Position numbers and translations under genes: made by a program. This document shows, piece after piece, positions 12,846 through 25,140 of a stretch of 64,000 bases of DNA. How positions within the stretch are numbered: position 1 is the stretch's first letter; every line of letters begins with the position of its first letter. The stretch comes from Bathymodiolus brooksi (taxonomy: Eukaryota > Mollusca > Bivalvia > Mytilida > Modiolidae): the NCBI GenBank assembly GCA_963680875.1, contig OY804578.1, forward strand, positions 1,550,001 through 1,614,000, read 5' to 3'. Below the pieces are notes generated by a model that had not been told where the DNA came from, made no database searches, and worked only from the letters and a program-made list of their open reading frames with translations.

Positions 12846-14376
12846 GTGTTTTGTATTGATATATAGATCTTTAGTTTTCTGTTTAGTGTTTTGTATTGAT
12901 ATATAGATCTTTAGTTTTCTGTGTAGTGTTTTGTATTGATATATAGATCTTTAGTTTTCTGTTTAGTGTTTTGTATTGATATATAGATCTTTAGTTTTCT
13001 GCTTAGTGTTTTGTATTGAAATATAGATCGTTAGTTCTCAGTGTAGTGTTTTGTATTGATATATAGATCTTTAGTTTTCTGTGTAGTGTTTTGTACTGAT
13101 ATATAGATCTTTAGTTTTCTGTGTAGTGTTTTGTATTGATATATAGATCTTTAGTTTTCTGTGTAGTGTTTTGTATTGATATATAGATCTTTAGTTTTCT
13201 GGGTAGTGTTTTGTATTGAGATATAGATCTTTAGTTATCTGTGTAGTGTTTTGTATTGATATATAGATCTTTAGTTTTCTGTGTAGTGTTTTGTATTGAT
13301 ATATAGATCTTTAGTTTTCTATGTAGTGTTTTGTATTGATATATAGATCTTTAGTTTTCTGTGTAGTGTTTTGTATTGATATATAGATCTTTAGTTTTCT
13401 GTGTAGTGCTTTGTATTGATATATAGATCTTTAGTTTTCTGTGTAGTGTTTGGTATTGATATATAGATCTTTAGTTCTCAGTGTAGTGTTTTGTATTGAT
13501 AAATAGATCTTTAGTTTTCTGTGTAGTGTTTTGTATTGATATATAGATCTTTAGTTTTCTGTGTAGTGTTTTGTATTGATATATAGATCTTTAGTTTTCT
13601 GTGTAATGTTTTGTATTGATATAAAGATCTTTAGTTTTCTGTGTAATGTTTTGTATTGATATATAGATCTTTAGTTTTCTGTTTAGTGTTTTGTATTGAT
13701 ATATAGATCTTTAGTTTTCTCTGTAGTGTTTTGTACTGATATATAGATCTTTAGTTTTCTGTGTAGTGTTTTGTATTGATATATAGATCTTTAGTTTTCT
13801 GTGTAGTGTTTTGTATTGATATATAGATCTTTAGTTTTCTGTGTAGTGTTTTGAATTGATTTATAGATCTTTAGTTTTCTGTGTAGTGTTTGGTATTGAT
13901 ATATAGATCTTTAGTTCTCAGTGTAGTGTTTGTATTGATAAATAGATCTTTAGTTTTCTGTGTAGTGTTTTGTATTGATATATAGATCTTTAGTTTTCTG
14001 TGTAGTGTTTTGTATTGATATATAGATCTTTAGTTTTCTGTGTAATGTTTTGTATTGATATAAAGATCTTTAGTTTTCTGTGTAGTGTTTTGTATTGATA
14101 TATAGATCTTTAGTTTTCTGTTTAGTGTTTTGTATTGATATATAGATCTTTAGTTTTCTGTGTAGTGTTTTGTATTGATATATAGATCTTTAGTTTTCTG
14201 TTTAGTGTTTTGTATTGATATATAGATCTTTAGTTTTCTGCTTAGTGTTTTGTATTGAAATATAGATCGTTAGTTCTCAGTGTAGTGTTTTGTATTGATA
14301 TATAGATCTTTAGTTTTCTGTGTAGTGTTTTGTACTGATATATAGATCTTTAGTTTTCTGTGTAGTGTTTTGTATT
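12323..14376 (+). repeat. Y-module duplication, shift 1,239 bp
   Basis: 12,323-13,137 aligns with 13,562-14,376: GTTTGTATTGATAAATAG at 12,693 and 13,932, and CGTTAG/CTCAG near 13,020 and 14,260. Differences include CTCTGTAG against CTGTGTAG and a GTTTTGAATTG monomer near 13,850 seen only in the second copy. Between the aligned parts (13,138-13,561) lies an X-like stretch with CTGGG, GAGATATAG, TTATCTG and GTGCTTTG. Confidence 0.75.
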
Positions 14377-16017
14377 CATATATAGATCTTTAGTTTTCTG
14401 TGTAATGTTTTGTATTGATATATAGATCTTTAGTTTTCTGTGTAGTGTTTTGTATTGATATATAGATCTTTAGTTTTCTGTTTAGTGTTTTGTATTGATA
14501 TATAGATCTTTAGTTTTCTGCTTAGTGTTTTGTATTGAGATATAGATCGTTAGTTCTCAGTGTAGTGTTTTGTATTGATATATAGATCTTTAGTTTTCTG
14601 TGTAGTGTTTTGTACTGATATATAGATCTTTAGTTTTCTGTGTAGTGTTTTGTATTCATATATAGATCTTTAGTTTTCTGTGTAATGTTTGTATTGATAT
14701 ATAGATCTTTAGTTTTCTGTGTAGTGTTTTGTATTGATATATAGATCTTTAGTTTTCTATATAGTGTTTTGTGTTGATATATAGATCTTTAGTTTTCTGT
14801 GTAGTGTTTTGTATTGATATATAGATCTCTAGTTTTATGTGTAGTGTTTTGTATTGATATATAGATCTTTAGTTTTCTGTGTAGTGTTTTGTATTGATAT
14901 ATAGATCTTTAGTTTTCTATGTAGTGTTTTGTATTGATATATAGATCTTTAGGTTTCTGTGTAGTGTTTTGTATTGATATATAGATCTTTAGTTTTCTAT
15001 GTAGTATTTTGTATTGATATATAGATCTTTAGTTTTCTGTGTAGTGTTTTGTATTGATTTATAGATCTTTAGTTTTCTGTGTAGTGTTTGGTATTGATAT
15101 ATAGATCTTTAGTTCTCAGTGTAGTGTTTATATTGATAAATAGATCTTTAGTTTTCTGTGTAGTGCTTTGTATTGATATATAGATCTTTAGTTTTCTGTG
15201 TAGTGTTTTGTATTGATATATAGATCTTTAGTTTTCTGTGTAATGTTTTGTATTGATATAAAGATCTTTAGTTTTCTATGTAGTGTTTTGTATTGATATA
15301 TAGATCTTTAGTTTTCTGTTTAGTGTTTTGTATTGATATATAGATCTTTAGTTTTCTCTGTAGTGTTTTGTATTGATATATAGATCTTTAGTTTTCTGTG
15401 TAGTGTTTTGTATTGATATATAGATCTTTAGTTTTCTGTGTAGTGTTTTGTATTGATATATAGATCTTTAGTTTTCAGTGTAATGTTTTGTATTGATATA
15501 TAGATCTTTAGTTTTCTGTGTAGTGTTTTGTTTTGATATATAGATCTTTAGTTTTATGTGTAGTGTTTTGTATTGATATAGAGATCTTTAGTTTTCTGTG
15601 TAGTGTTTTGTATTGATATATAGATCTTTAGTTTTCTGTTTAATGTTTTGTATTGATATATAGATCTTTAGTTTTCTATGTAGTGTTTTGTATTGATAAA
15701 TAGATCTTTAGTTTTCTATGTAGTGTTTTGTATTGATATATAGATCTTTAGTTTTCTATGTAGTGTTTTGTATTGATATATAGATCTTTAGTTTTCTGTG
15801 TAGTGTTTTGTATTGATATATAGATCTTTAGTTTTCTGTGTAATGTTTTGTATTGATATAAAGATCTTTAGTTTTCTGTGTAATGTTTTGTATTGATATA
15901 TAGATCTTTAGTTTTCTGTTTAGTGTTTTGTATTGATATATAGATCTTTAGTTTTCTGTGTAGTGTTTTGTACTGATATATAGATCTTTAGTTTTCTGTG
16001 TAGTGTTTTGTATTGAT
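14377..16017 (+). repeat. Y/Z stretch related to 11,086-12,134
   Basis: 14,482-15,530 matches 11,086-12,134 at a shift of 3,396, including AGATCTCTAG at 14,823. One GAGATATAGATCG variant near 14,537 replaces GAAATATAGATCG. The copy lacks one monomer before GTTTTGTTTTG (about 15,525). The remainder to 16,017 holds TATAGAG, GTTTAATG, ATAAATAG, ATAAAG and GTACTG monomers. No gene or foreign sequence is present. Confidence 0.75.
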
Positions 16018-19000
16018 ATATAGATCTTTAGTTTTCTGTGTAGTGTTTTGTATTGATATATAGATCTTTAGTTTTCTGTGTAGTGTTTTGTATTGATTTA
16101 TAGATCTTTAGTTTTCTGTGTAGTGTTTGGTATTGATATATAGATCTTTAGTTCTCAGTGTAGTGTTTGTATTGATAAATAGATCTTTAGTTTTCTGTGT
16201 AGTGTTTTGTATTGATATATAGATCTTTAGTTTTCTGTGTAGTGTTTTGTATTGATATATAGATCTTTAGTTTTCTGTGTAATGTTTTGTATTGATATAA
16301 AGATCTTTAGTTTTCTGTGTAGTGTTTTGTATTGATATATAGATCTTTAGTTTTCTGTTTAGTGTTTTGTATTGATATATAGATCTTTAGTTTTCTGTGT
16401 AGTGTTTTGTATTGATATATAGATCTTTAGTTTTCTGTTTAGTGTTTTGTATTGATATATAGATCTTTAGTTTTCTGCTTAGTGTTTTGTATTGAAATAT
16501 AGATCGTTAGTTCTCAGTGTAGTGTTTTGTATTGATATATAGATCTTTAGTTTTCTGTGTAGTGTTTTGTACTGATATATAGATCTTTAGTTTTCTGTGT
16601 AGTGTTTTGTATTCATATATATATCTTTAGTTTTCTGTGTAATGTTTTGTATTGATATATAGATCTTTAGTTTTCTGTGTAGTGTTTTGTATTGATATAT
16701 AGATCTTTAGTTTTCTGTTTAGTGTTTTGTATTGATATATAGATCTTTAGTTTTCTGCTTAGTGTTTTGTATTGAAATATAGATCGTTAGTTCTCAGTGT
16801 AGTGTTTTGTATTGATATATAGATCTTTAGTTTTCTGTGTAGTGTTTTGTACTGATATATAGATCTTTAGTTTTCTGTGTAGTGTTTTGTATTCATATAT
16901 AGATCTTTAGTTTTCTGTGTAATGTTTGTATTGATATATAGATCTTTAGTTTTCTGTGTAGTGTTTTGTATTGATATATAGATCTTTAGTTTTCTATATA
17001 GTGTTTTGTGTTGATATATAGATCTTTAGTTTTCTGTGTAGTGTTTTGTATTGATATATAGATCTTTAGTTTTATGTGTAGTGTTTTGTATTGATATATA
17101 GATCTTTAGTTTTCTGTGTAGTGTTTTGTATTGATATATAGATCTTTAGTTTTCTATGTAGTGTTTTGTATTGATATATAGATCTTTAGGTTTCTGTGTA
17201 GTGTTTTGTATTGATATATAGATCTTTAGTTTTCTATGTAGTGTTTTGTATTGATATATAGATCTTTAGTTTTCTGTGTAGTGTTTTGTATTGATTTATA
17301 GATCTTTAGTTTTCTGTGTAGTGTTTGGTATTGATATATAGATCTTTAGTTCTCAGTGTAGTGTTTATATTGATAAATAGATCTTTAGTTTTCTGTGTAG
17401 TGCTTTGTATTGATATAAAGATCTTTAGTTTTCTATGTAGTGTTTTGTATTGATATATAGATCTTTAGTTTTCTGTTTAGTGTTTGTATTGATATATAGA
17501 TCTTTAGTTTTCTCTGTAGTGTTTTGTATTGATATATAGATCTTTAGTTTTCTGTGTAGTGTTTTGTATTGATATATAGATCTTTAGTTTTCTGTGTAGT
17601 GTTTTGTATTGATATATAGATCTTTAGTTTTCAGTGTAATGTTTTGTATTGATATATAGATCTTTAGTTTTCTGTGTAGTGTTTTGTATTGATATATAGA
17701 TCTTTAGTTTTCTGTGTAGTGTTTTGTTTTGATATATAGATCTTTAGTTTTATGTGTAGTGTTTTGTATTGATATAGAGATCTATAGTTTTCTGTGTAGT
17801 GTTTTGTATTGATATATAGATCTTTAGTTTTCTGTTTAATGTTTTGTATTGATATATAGATCTTTAGTTTTCTATGTAGTGTTTTGTATTGATAAATAGA
17901 TCTTTAGTTTTCTATATATTTTTTTTTATTGATATATAGATCTTTAGTTTTCTATGTAGTGTTTTGTATTGATATATAGATCTTTAGTTTTCTGTGTAGT
18001 GTTTTGTATTGATATATAGATCTTTAGTTTTCTGTGTAGTGTTTTGTATTGATATATAGATCTTTAGTTTTCTGTTTAGTGTTTGTATTGAAATATAGAT
18101 CGTTAGTTCTCAGTGTAGTGTTTTGTATTGATATATAGATCTTTAGTTTTCTGTGTAGTGTTTTGTATTGATATATAGATCTTTAGTTTTCTGTGTAATG
18201 TTTTGTATTGATATATAGATCTTTAGTTTTCTGTGTAGTGTTTTGTATTGATATATAGATCTTTAGTTTTCTGGGTAGTGTTTTGTATTGAGATATAGAT
18301 CTTTAGTTTTCTGTGTAGTGTTTTGTATTGATATATAGATCTTTAGTTTTCTGTGTAGTGTTTTGTATTGATATATAGATCTTTAGTTTTCTATGTAGTG
18401 TTTTGTATTGATATATAGATCTTTAGTTTTCTGTTTAGTGTTTGTATTGATATATAGATCTTTAGTTTTCTCTGTAGTGTTTTGTATTGATATATAGATC
18501 TTTAGTTTTCTGTGTAGTGTTTTGTATTGATATATAGATCTTTAGTTTTCTGTGTAGTGTTTTGTATTGATATATAGATCTTTAGTTTTCAGTGTAATGT
18601 TTTGTATTGATATATAGATCTTTAGTTTTCTGTGTAGTGTTTTGTATTGATATATAGATCTTTAGTTTTCTGTGTAGTGTTTTGTTTTGATATATAGATC
18701 TTTAGTTTTATGTGTAGTGTTTTGTATTGATATAGAGATCTTTAGTTTTCTGTGTAGTGTTTTGTATTGATATATAGATCTTTAGTTTTCTGTTTAATGT
18801 TTTGTATTGATATATAGATCTTTAGTTTTCTATGTAGTGTTTTGTATTGATAAATAGATCTTTAGTTTTCTATATATTTTTTTTTATTGATATATAGATC
18901 TTTAGTTTTCTATGTAGTGTTTTGTATTGATATATAGATCTTTAGTTTTCTGTGTAGTGTTTTGTATTGATATATAGATCTTTAGTTTTCTGTGTAGTGT

Positions 19001-19250
19001 TTTGTATTGATATATAGATCTTTAGTTTTCTGTTTAGTGTTTGTATTGAAATATAGATCGTTAGTTCTCAGTGTAGTGTTTTGTATTGATATATAGATCT
19101 TTAGTTTTCTGTGTAGTGTTTTGTATTGATATATAGATCTTTAGTTTTCTGTGTAATGTTTTGTATTGATATATAGATCTTTAGTTTTCTGTGTAGTGTT
19201 TTGTATTGATATATAGATCTTTAGTTTTCTGGGTAGTGTTTTGTATTGAG
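16018..19250 (+). repeat. First unit of a 3,233-bp tandem duplication
   Basis: 16,018-19,330 aligns with 19,251-22,563. The total span is 2.02 units, so the copies are directly adjacent. Markers repeat at exactly 3,233: GTTTGTATTGATAAATAG 16,169/19,402, CTATATAG/GTGTTG 17,008/20,241, T9-tract monomers 17,912/21,145 and 18,870/22,103. The rare GTATTCATATATATATC variant (about 16,615/19,848) is in both. One difference is CTATG near 17,155 against TTATGTG near 20,387. The unit has an internal 958-bp tandem pair. Confidence 0.92.
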
Positions 19251-19330
19251 ATATAGATCTTTAGTTTTCTGTGTAGTGTTTTGTATTGATATATAGATCT
19301 TTAGTTTTCTGTGTAGTGTTTTGTATTGAT
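17420..19330 (+). repeat. Nested 958-bp tandem pair
   Basis: 17,420-18,372 matches 18,378-19,330 at a shift of 958 (24 monomers minus two deleted bases). Each unit has a GTTTAG 39-mer with GTTTGTATTGAT (17,486 and 18,444), CTCTGTAG, CAGTGTAATG, GTTTTGTTTTG, TATAGAG, GTTTAATG, ATAAATAG, a CTATATA-T9 monomer, GTTTGTATTGAAAT, CGTTAG/CTCAG and CTGGG. The second TATAGAG is followed by ATCTTTAG, the first by ATCTATAG. Confidence 0.9.
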
Positions 19331-22300
19331 TTATAGATCTTTAGTTTTCTGTGTAGTGTTTGGTATTGATATATAGATCTTTAGTTCTCAGTGTAGTGTT
19401 TGTATTGATAAATAGATCTTTAGTTTTCTGTGTAGTGTTTTGTATTGATATATAGATCTTTAGTTTTCTGTGTAGTGTTTTGTATTGATATATAGATCTT
19501 TAGTTTTCTGTGTAATGTTTTGTATTGATATAAAGATCTTTAGTTTTCTGTGTAGTGTTTTGTATTGATATATAGATCTTTAGTTTTCTGTTTAGTGTTT
19601 TGTATTGATATATAGATCTTTAGTTTTCTGTGTAGTGTTTTGTATTGATATATAGATCTTTAGTTTTCTGTTTAGTGTTTTGTATTGATATATAGATCTT
19701 TAGTTTTCTGCTTAGTGTTTTGTATTGAAATATAGATCGTTAGTTCTCAGTGTAGTGTTTTGTATTGATATATAGATCTTTAGTTTTCTGTGTAGTGTTT
19801 TGTACTGATATATAGATCTTTAGTTTTCTGTGTAGTGTTTTGTATTCATATATATATCTTTAGTTTTCTGTGTAATGTTTTGTATTGATATATAGATCTT
19901 TAGTTTTCTGTGTAGTGTTTTGTATTGATATATAGATCTTTAGTTTTCTGTTTAGTGTTTTGTATTGATATATAGATCTTTAGTTTTCTGCTTAGTGTTT
20001 TGTATTGAAATATAGATCGTTAGTTCTCAGTGTAGTGTTTTGTATTGATATATAGATCTTTAGTTTTCTGTGTAGTGTTTTGTACTGATATATAGATCTT
20101 TAGTTTTCTGTGTAGTGTTTTGTATTCATATATAGATCTTTAGTTTTCTGTGTAATGTTTGTATTGATATATAGATCTTTAGTTTTCTGTGTAGTGTTTT
20201 GTATTGATATATAGATCTTTAGTTTTCTATATAGTGTTTTGTGTTGATATATAGATCTTTAGTTTTCTGTGTAGTGTTTTGTATTGATATATAGATCTTT
20301 AGTTTTATGTGTAGTGTTTTGTATTGATATATAGATCTTTAGTTTTCTGTGTAGTGTTTTGTATTGATATATAGATCTTTAGTTTTATGTGTAGTGTTTT
20401 GTATTGATATATAGATCTTTAGGTTTCTGTGTAGTGTTTTGTATTGATATATAGATCTTTAGTTTTCTATGTAGTGTTTTGTATTGATATATAGATCTTT
20501 AGTTTTCTGTGTAGTGTTTTGTATTGATTTATAGATCTTTAGTTTTCTGTGTAGTGTTTGGTATTGATATATAGATCTTTAGTTCTCAGTGTAGTGTTTA
20601 TATTGATAAATAGATCTTTAGTTTTCTGTGTAGTGCTTTGTATTGATATAAAGATCTTTAGTTTTCTATGTAGTGTTTTGTATTGATATATAGATCTTTA
20701 GTTTTCTGTTTAGTGTTTGTATTGATATATAGATCTTTAGTTTTCTCTGTAGTGTTTTGTATTGATATATAGATCTTTAGTTTTCTGTGTAGTGTTTTGT
20801 ATTGATATATAGATCTTTAGTTTTCTGTGTAGTGTTTTGTATTGATATATAGATCTTTAGTTTTCAGTGTAATGTTTTGTATTGATATATAGATCTTTAG
20901 TTTTCTGTGTAGTGTTTTGTATTGATATATAGATCTTTAGTTTTCTGTGTAGTGTTTTGTTTTGATATATAGATCTTTAGTTTTATGTGTAGTGTTTTGT
21001 ATTGATATAGAGATCTATAGTTTTCTGTGTAGTGTTTTGTATTGATATATAGATCTTTAGTTTTCTGTTTAATGTTTTGTATTGATATATAGATCTTTAG
21101 TTTTCTATGTAGTGTTTTGTATTGATAAATAGATCTTTAGTTTTCTATATATTTTTTTTTATTGATATATAGATCTTTAGTTTTCTATGTAGTGTTTTGT
21201 ATTGATATATAGATCTTTAGTTTTCTGTGTAGTGTTTTGTATTGATATATAGATCTTTAGTTTTCTGTGTAGTGTTTTGTATTGATATATAGATCTTTAG
21301 TTTTCTGTTTAGTGTTTGTATTGAAATATAGATCGTTAGTTCTCAGTGTAGTGTTTTGTATTGATATATAGATCTTTAGTTTTCTGTGTAGTGTTTTGTA
21401 TTGATATATAGATCTTTAGTTTTCTGTGTAATGTTTTGTATTGATATATAGATCTTTAGTTTTCTGTGTAGTGTTTTGTATTGATATATAGATCTTTAGT
21501 TTTCTGGGTAGTGTTTTGTATTGAGATATAGATCTTTAGTTTTCTGTGTAGTGTTTTGTATTGATATATAGATCTTTAGTTTTCTGTGTAGTGTTTTGTA
21601 TTGATATATAGATCTTTAGTTTTCTATGTAGTGTTTTGTATTGATATATAGATCTTTAGTTTTCTGTTTAGTGTTTGTATTGATATATAGATCTTTAGTT
21701 TTCTCTGTAGTGTTTTGTATTGATATATAGATCTTTAGTTTTCTGTGTAGTGTTTTGTATTGATATATAGATCTTTAGTTTTCTGTGTAGTGTTTTGTAT
21801 TGATATATAGATCTTTAGTTTTCAGTGTAATGTTTTGTATTGATATATAGATCTTTAGTTTTCTGTGTAGTGTTTTGTATTGATATATAGATCTTTAGTT
21901 TTCTGTGTAGTGTTTTGTTTTGATATATAGATCTTTAGTTTTATGTGTAGTGTTTTGTATTGATATAGAGATCTTTAGTTTTCTGTGTAGTGTTTTGTAT
22001 TGATATATAGATCTTTAGTTTTCTGTTTAATGTTTTGTATTGATATATAGATCTTTAGTTTTCTATGTAGTGTTTTGTATTGATAAATAGATCTTTAGTT
22101 TTCTATATATTTTTTTTTATTGATATATAGATCTTTAGTTTTCTATGTAGTGTTTTGTATTGATATATAGATCTTTAGTTTTCTGTGTAGTGTTTTGTAT
22201 TGATATATAGATCTTTAGTTTTCTGTGTAGTGTTTTGTATTGATATATAGATCTTTAGTTTTCTGTTTAGTGTTTGTATTGAAATATAGATCGTTAGTTC

Positions 22301-22563
22301 TCAGTGTAGTGTTTTGTATTGATATATAGATCTTTAGTTTTCTGTGTAGTGTTTTGTATTGATATATAGATCTTTAGTTTTCTGTGTAATGTTTTGTATT
22401 GATATATAGATCTTTAGTTTTCTGTGTAGTGTTTTGTATTGATATATAGATCTTTAGTTTTCTGGGTAGTGTTTTGTATTGAGATATAGATCTTTAGTTT
22501 TCTGTGTAGTGTTTTGTATTGATATATAGATCTTTAGTTTTCTGTGTAGTGTTTTGTATTGAT
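19251..22563 (+). repeat. Second unit of the 3,233-bp tandem duplication
   Basis: Direct continuation of the first unit with the same marker order, ending where GATATATAG replaces GATTTATAG at about 22,564. It includes its own copy of the nested 958-bp pair (about 20,653-21,605 and 21,611-22,563). The nested pair therefore existed before the 3.2-kb duplication. Confidence 0.92.
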
Positions 22564-22784
22564 ATATAGATCTTTAGTTTTCTATGTAGTGTTTTGTATT
22601 GATATATAGATCTTTAGTTTTCTATGTAGTGTTTTGTATTGATATATAGATCTTTAGTTTTCTGTGTAGTGCTTTGTATTGATATATAGATCTTTAGTTT
22701 TCTGTGTAGTGTTTGGTATTGATATATAGATCTTTAGTTCTCAGTGTAGTGTTTTGTATTGATAAATAGATCTTTAGTTTTCTG

Positions 22785-25140
22785 TGTAGTGTTTTGTATT
22801 GATATATAGATCTTTAGTTTTCTGTGTAGTGTTTTGTATTGATATATAGATCTTTAGTTTTCTGTGTAATGTTTTGTATTGATATAAAGATCTTTAGTTT
22901 TCTGTGTAATGTTTTGTATTGATATATAGATCTTTAGTTTTCTGTTTAGTGTTTTGTATTGATATATAGATCTTTAGTTTTCTCTGTAGTGTTTTGTACT
23001 GATATATAGATCTTTAGTTTTCTGTGTAGTGTTTTGTATTGATATATAGATCTTTAGTTTTCTGTGTAGTGTTTTGTATTGATATATAGATCTTTAGTTT
23101 TCTGTGTAGTGTTTTGTATTGATTTATAGATCTTTAGTTTTCTGTGTAGTGTTTGGTATTGATATATAGATCTTTAGTTCTCAGTGTAGTGTTTGTATTG
23201 ATAAATAGATCTTTAGTTTTCTGTGTAGTGTTTTGTATTGATATATAGATCTTTAGTTTTCTGTGTAGTGTTTTGTATTGATATATAGATCTTTAGTTTT
23301 CTGTGTAATGTTTTGTATTGATATAAAGATCTTTAGTTTTCTGTGTAGTGTTTTGTATTGATATATAGATCTTTAGTTTTCTGTTTAGTGTTTTGTATTG
23401 ATATATAGATCTTTAGTTTTCTGTGTAGTGTTTTGTATTGATATATAGATCTTTAGTTTTCTGTTTAGTGTTTTGTATTGATATATAGATCTTTAGTTTT
23501 CTGCTTAGTGTTTTGTATTGAAATATAGATCGTTAGTTCTCAGTGTAGTGTTTTGTATTGATATATAGATCTTTAGTTTTCTGTGTAGTGTTTTGTACTG
23601 ATATATAGATCTTTAGTTTTCTGTGTAGTGTTTTGTATTCATATATAGATCTTTAGTTTTCTGTGTAATGTTTTGTATTGATATATAGATCTTTAGTTTT
23701 CTGTGTAGTGTTTTGTATTGATATATAGATCTTTAGTTTTCTGTTTAGTGTTTTGTATTGATATATAGATCTTTAGTTTTCTGCTTAGTGTTTTGTATTG
23801 AAATATAGATCGTTAGTTCTCAGTGTAGTGTTTTGTATTGATATATAGATCTTTAGTTTTCTGTGTAGTGTTTTGTACTGATATATAGATCTTTAGTTTT
23901 CTGTGTAGTGTTTTGTATTCATATATAGATCTTTAGTTTTCTGTGTAATGTTTGTATTGATATATAGATCTTTAGTTTTCTGTGTAGTGTTTTGTATTGA
24001 TATATAGATCTTTAGTTTTCTATATAGTGTTTTGTGTTGATATATAGATCTTTAGTTTTCTGTGTAGTGTTTTGTATTGATATATAGATCTTTAGTTTTA
24101 TGTGTAGTGTTTTGTATTGATATATAGATCTTTAGTTTTCTGTGTAGTGTTTTGTATTGATATATAGATCTTTAGTTTTCTATGTAGTGTTTTGTATTGA
24201 TATATAGATCTTTAGGTTTCTGTGTAGTGTTTTGTATTGATATATAGATCTTTAGTTTTCTATGTAGTATTTTGTATTGATATATAGATCTTTAGTTTTC
24301 TGTGTAGTGTTTTGTATTGATTTATAGATCTTTAGTTTTCTGTGTAGTGTTTGGTATTGATATATAGATCTTTAGTTCTCAGTGTAGTGTTTATATTGAT
24401 AAATAGATCTTTAGTTTTCTGTGTAGTGCTTTGTATTGATATATAGATCTTTAGTTTTCTGTGTAGTGTTTTGTATTGATATATAGATCTTTAGTTTTCT
24501 GTGTAATGTTTTGTATTGATATAAAGATCTTTAGTTTTCTATGTAGTGTTTTGTATTGATATATAGATCTTTAGTTTTCTGTTTAGTGTTTTGTATTGAT
24601 ATATAGATCTTTAGTTTTCTCTGTAGTGTTTTGTATTGATATATAGATCTTTAGTTTTCTGTGTAGTGTTTTGTATTGATATATAGATCTTTAGTTTTCT
24701 GTGTAGTGTTTTGTATTGATATATAGATCTTTAGTTTTCAGTGTAATGTTTTGTATTGATATATAGATCTTTAGTTTTCTGTGTAGTGTTTTGTATTGAT
24801 ATATAGATCTTTAGTTTTCTGTGTAGTGTTTTGTTTTGATATATAGATCTTTAGTTTTATGTGTAGTGTTTTGTATTGATATAGAGATCTTTAGTTTTCT
24901 GTGTAGTGTTTTGTATTGATATATAGATCTTTAGTTTTCTGTTTAATGTTTTGTATTGATATATAGATCTTTAGTTTTCTATGTAGTGTTTTGTATTGAT
25001 AAATAGATCTTTAGTTTTCTATGTAGTGTTTTGTATTGATATATAGATCTTTAGTTTTCTATGTAGTGTTTTGTATTGATATATAGATCTTTAGTTTTCT
25101 GTGTAGTGTTTTGTATTGATATATAGATCTTTAGTTTTCT
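22785..25140 (+). repeat. First copy of 2,277-bp duplication
   Basis: Aligns with 25,062-27,417: GTTTGTATTGATAAATAG 23,195/25,472 and CTATATAG/GTGTTG 24,034/26,311. Differences noted are C/G at 22,984/25,261 (CTCTG or CTGTG), G/T at 23,648/25,925 and A/G at 24,269/26,546. The divergence is greater than in the 3,233- and 7,790-bp pairs, suggesting an older event. Confidence 0.85.
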
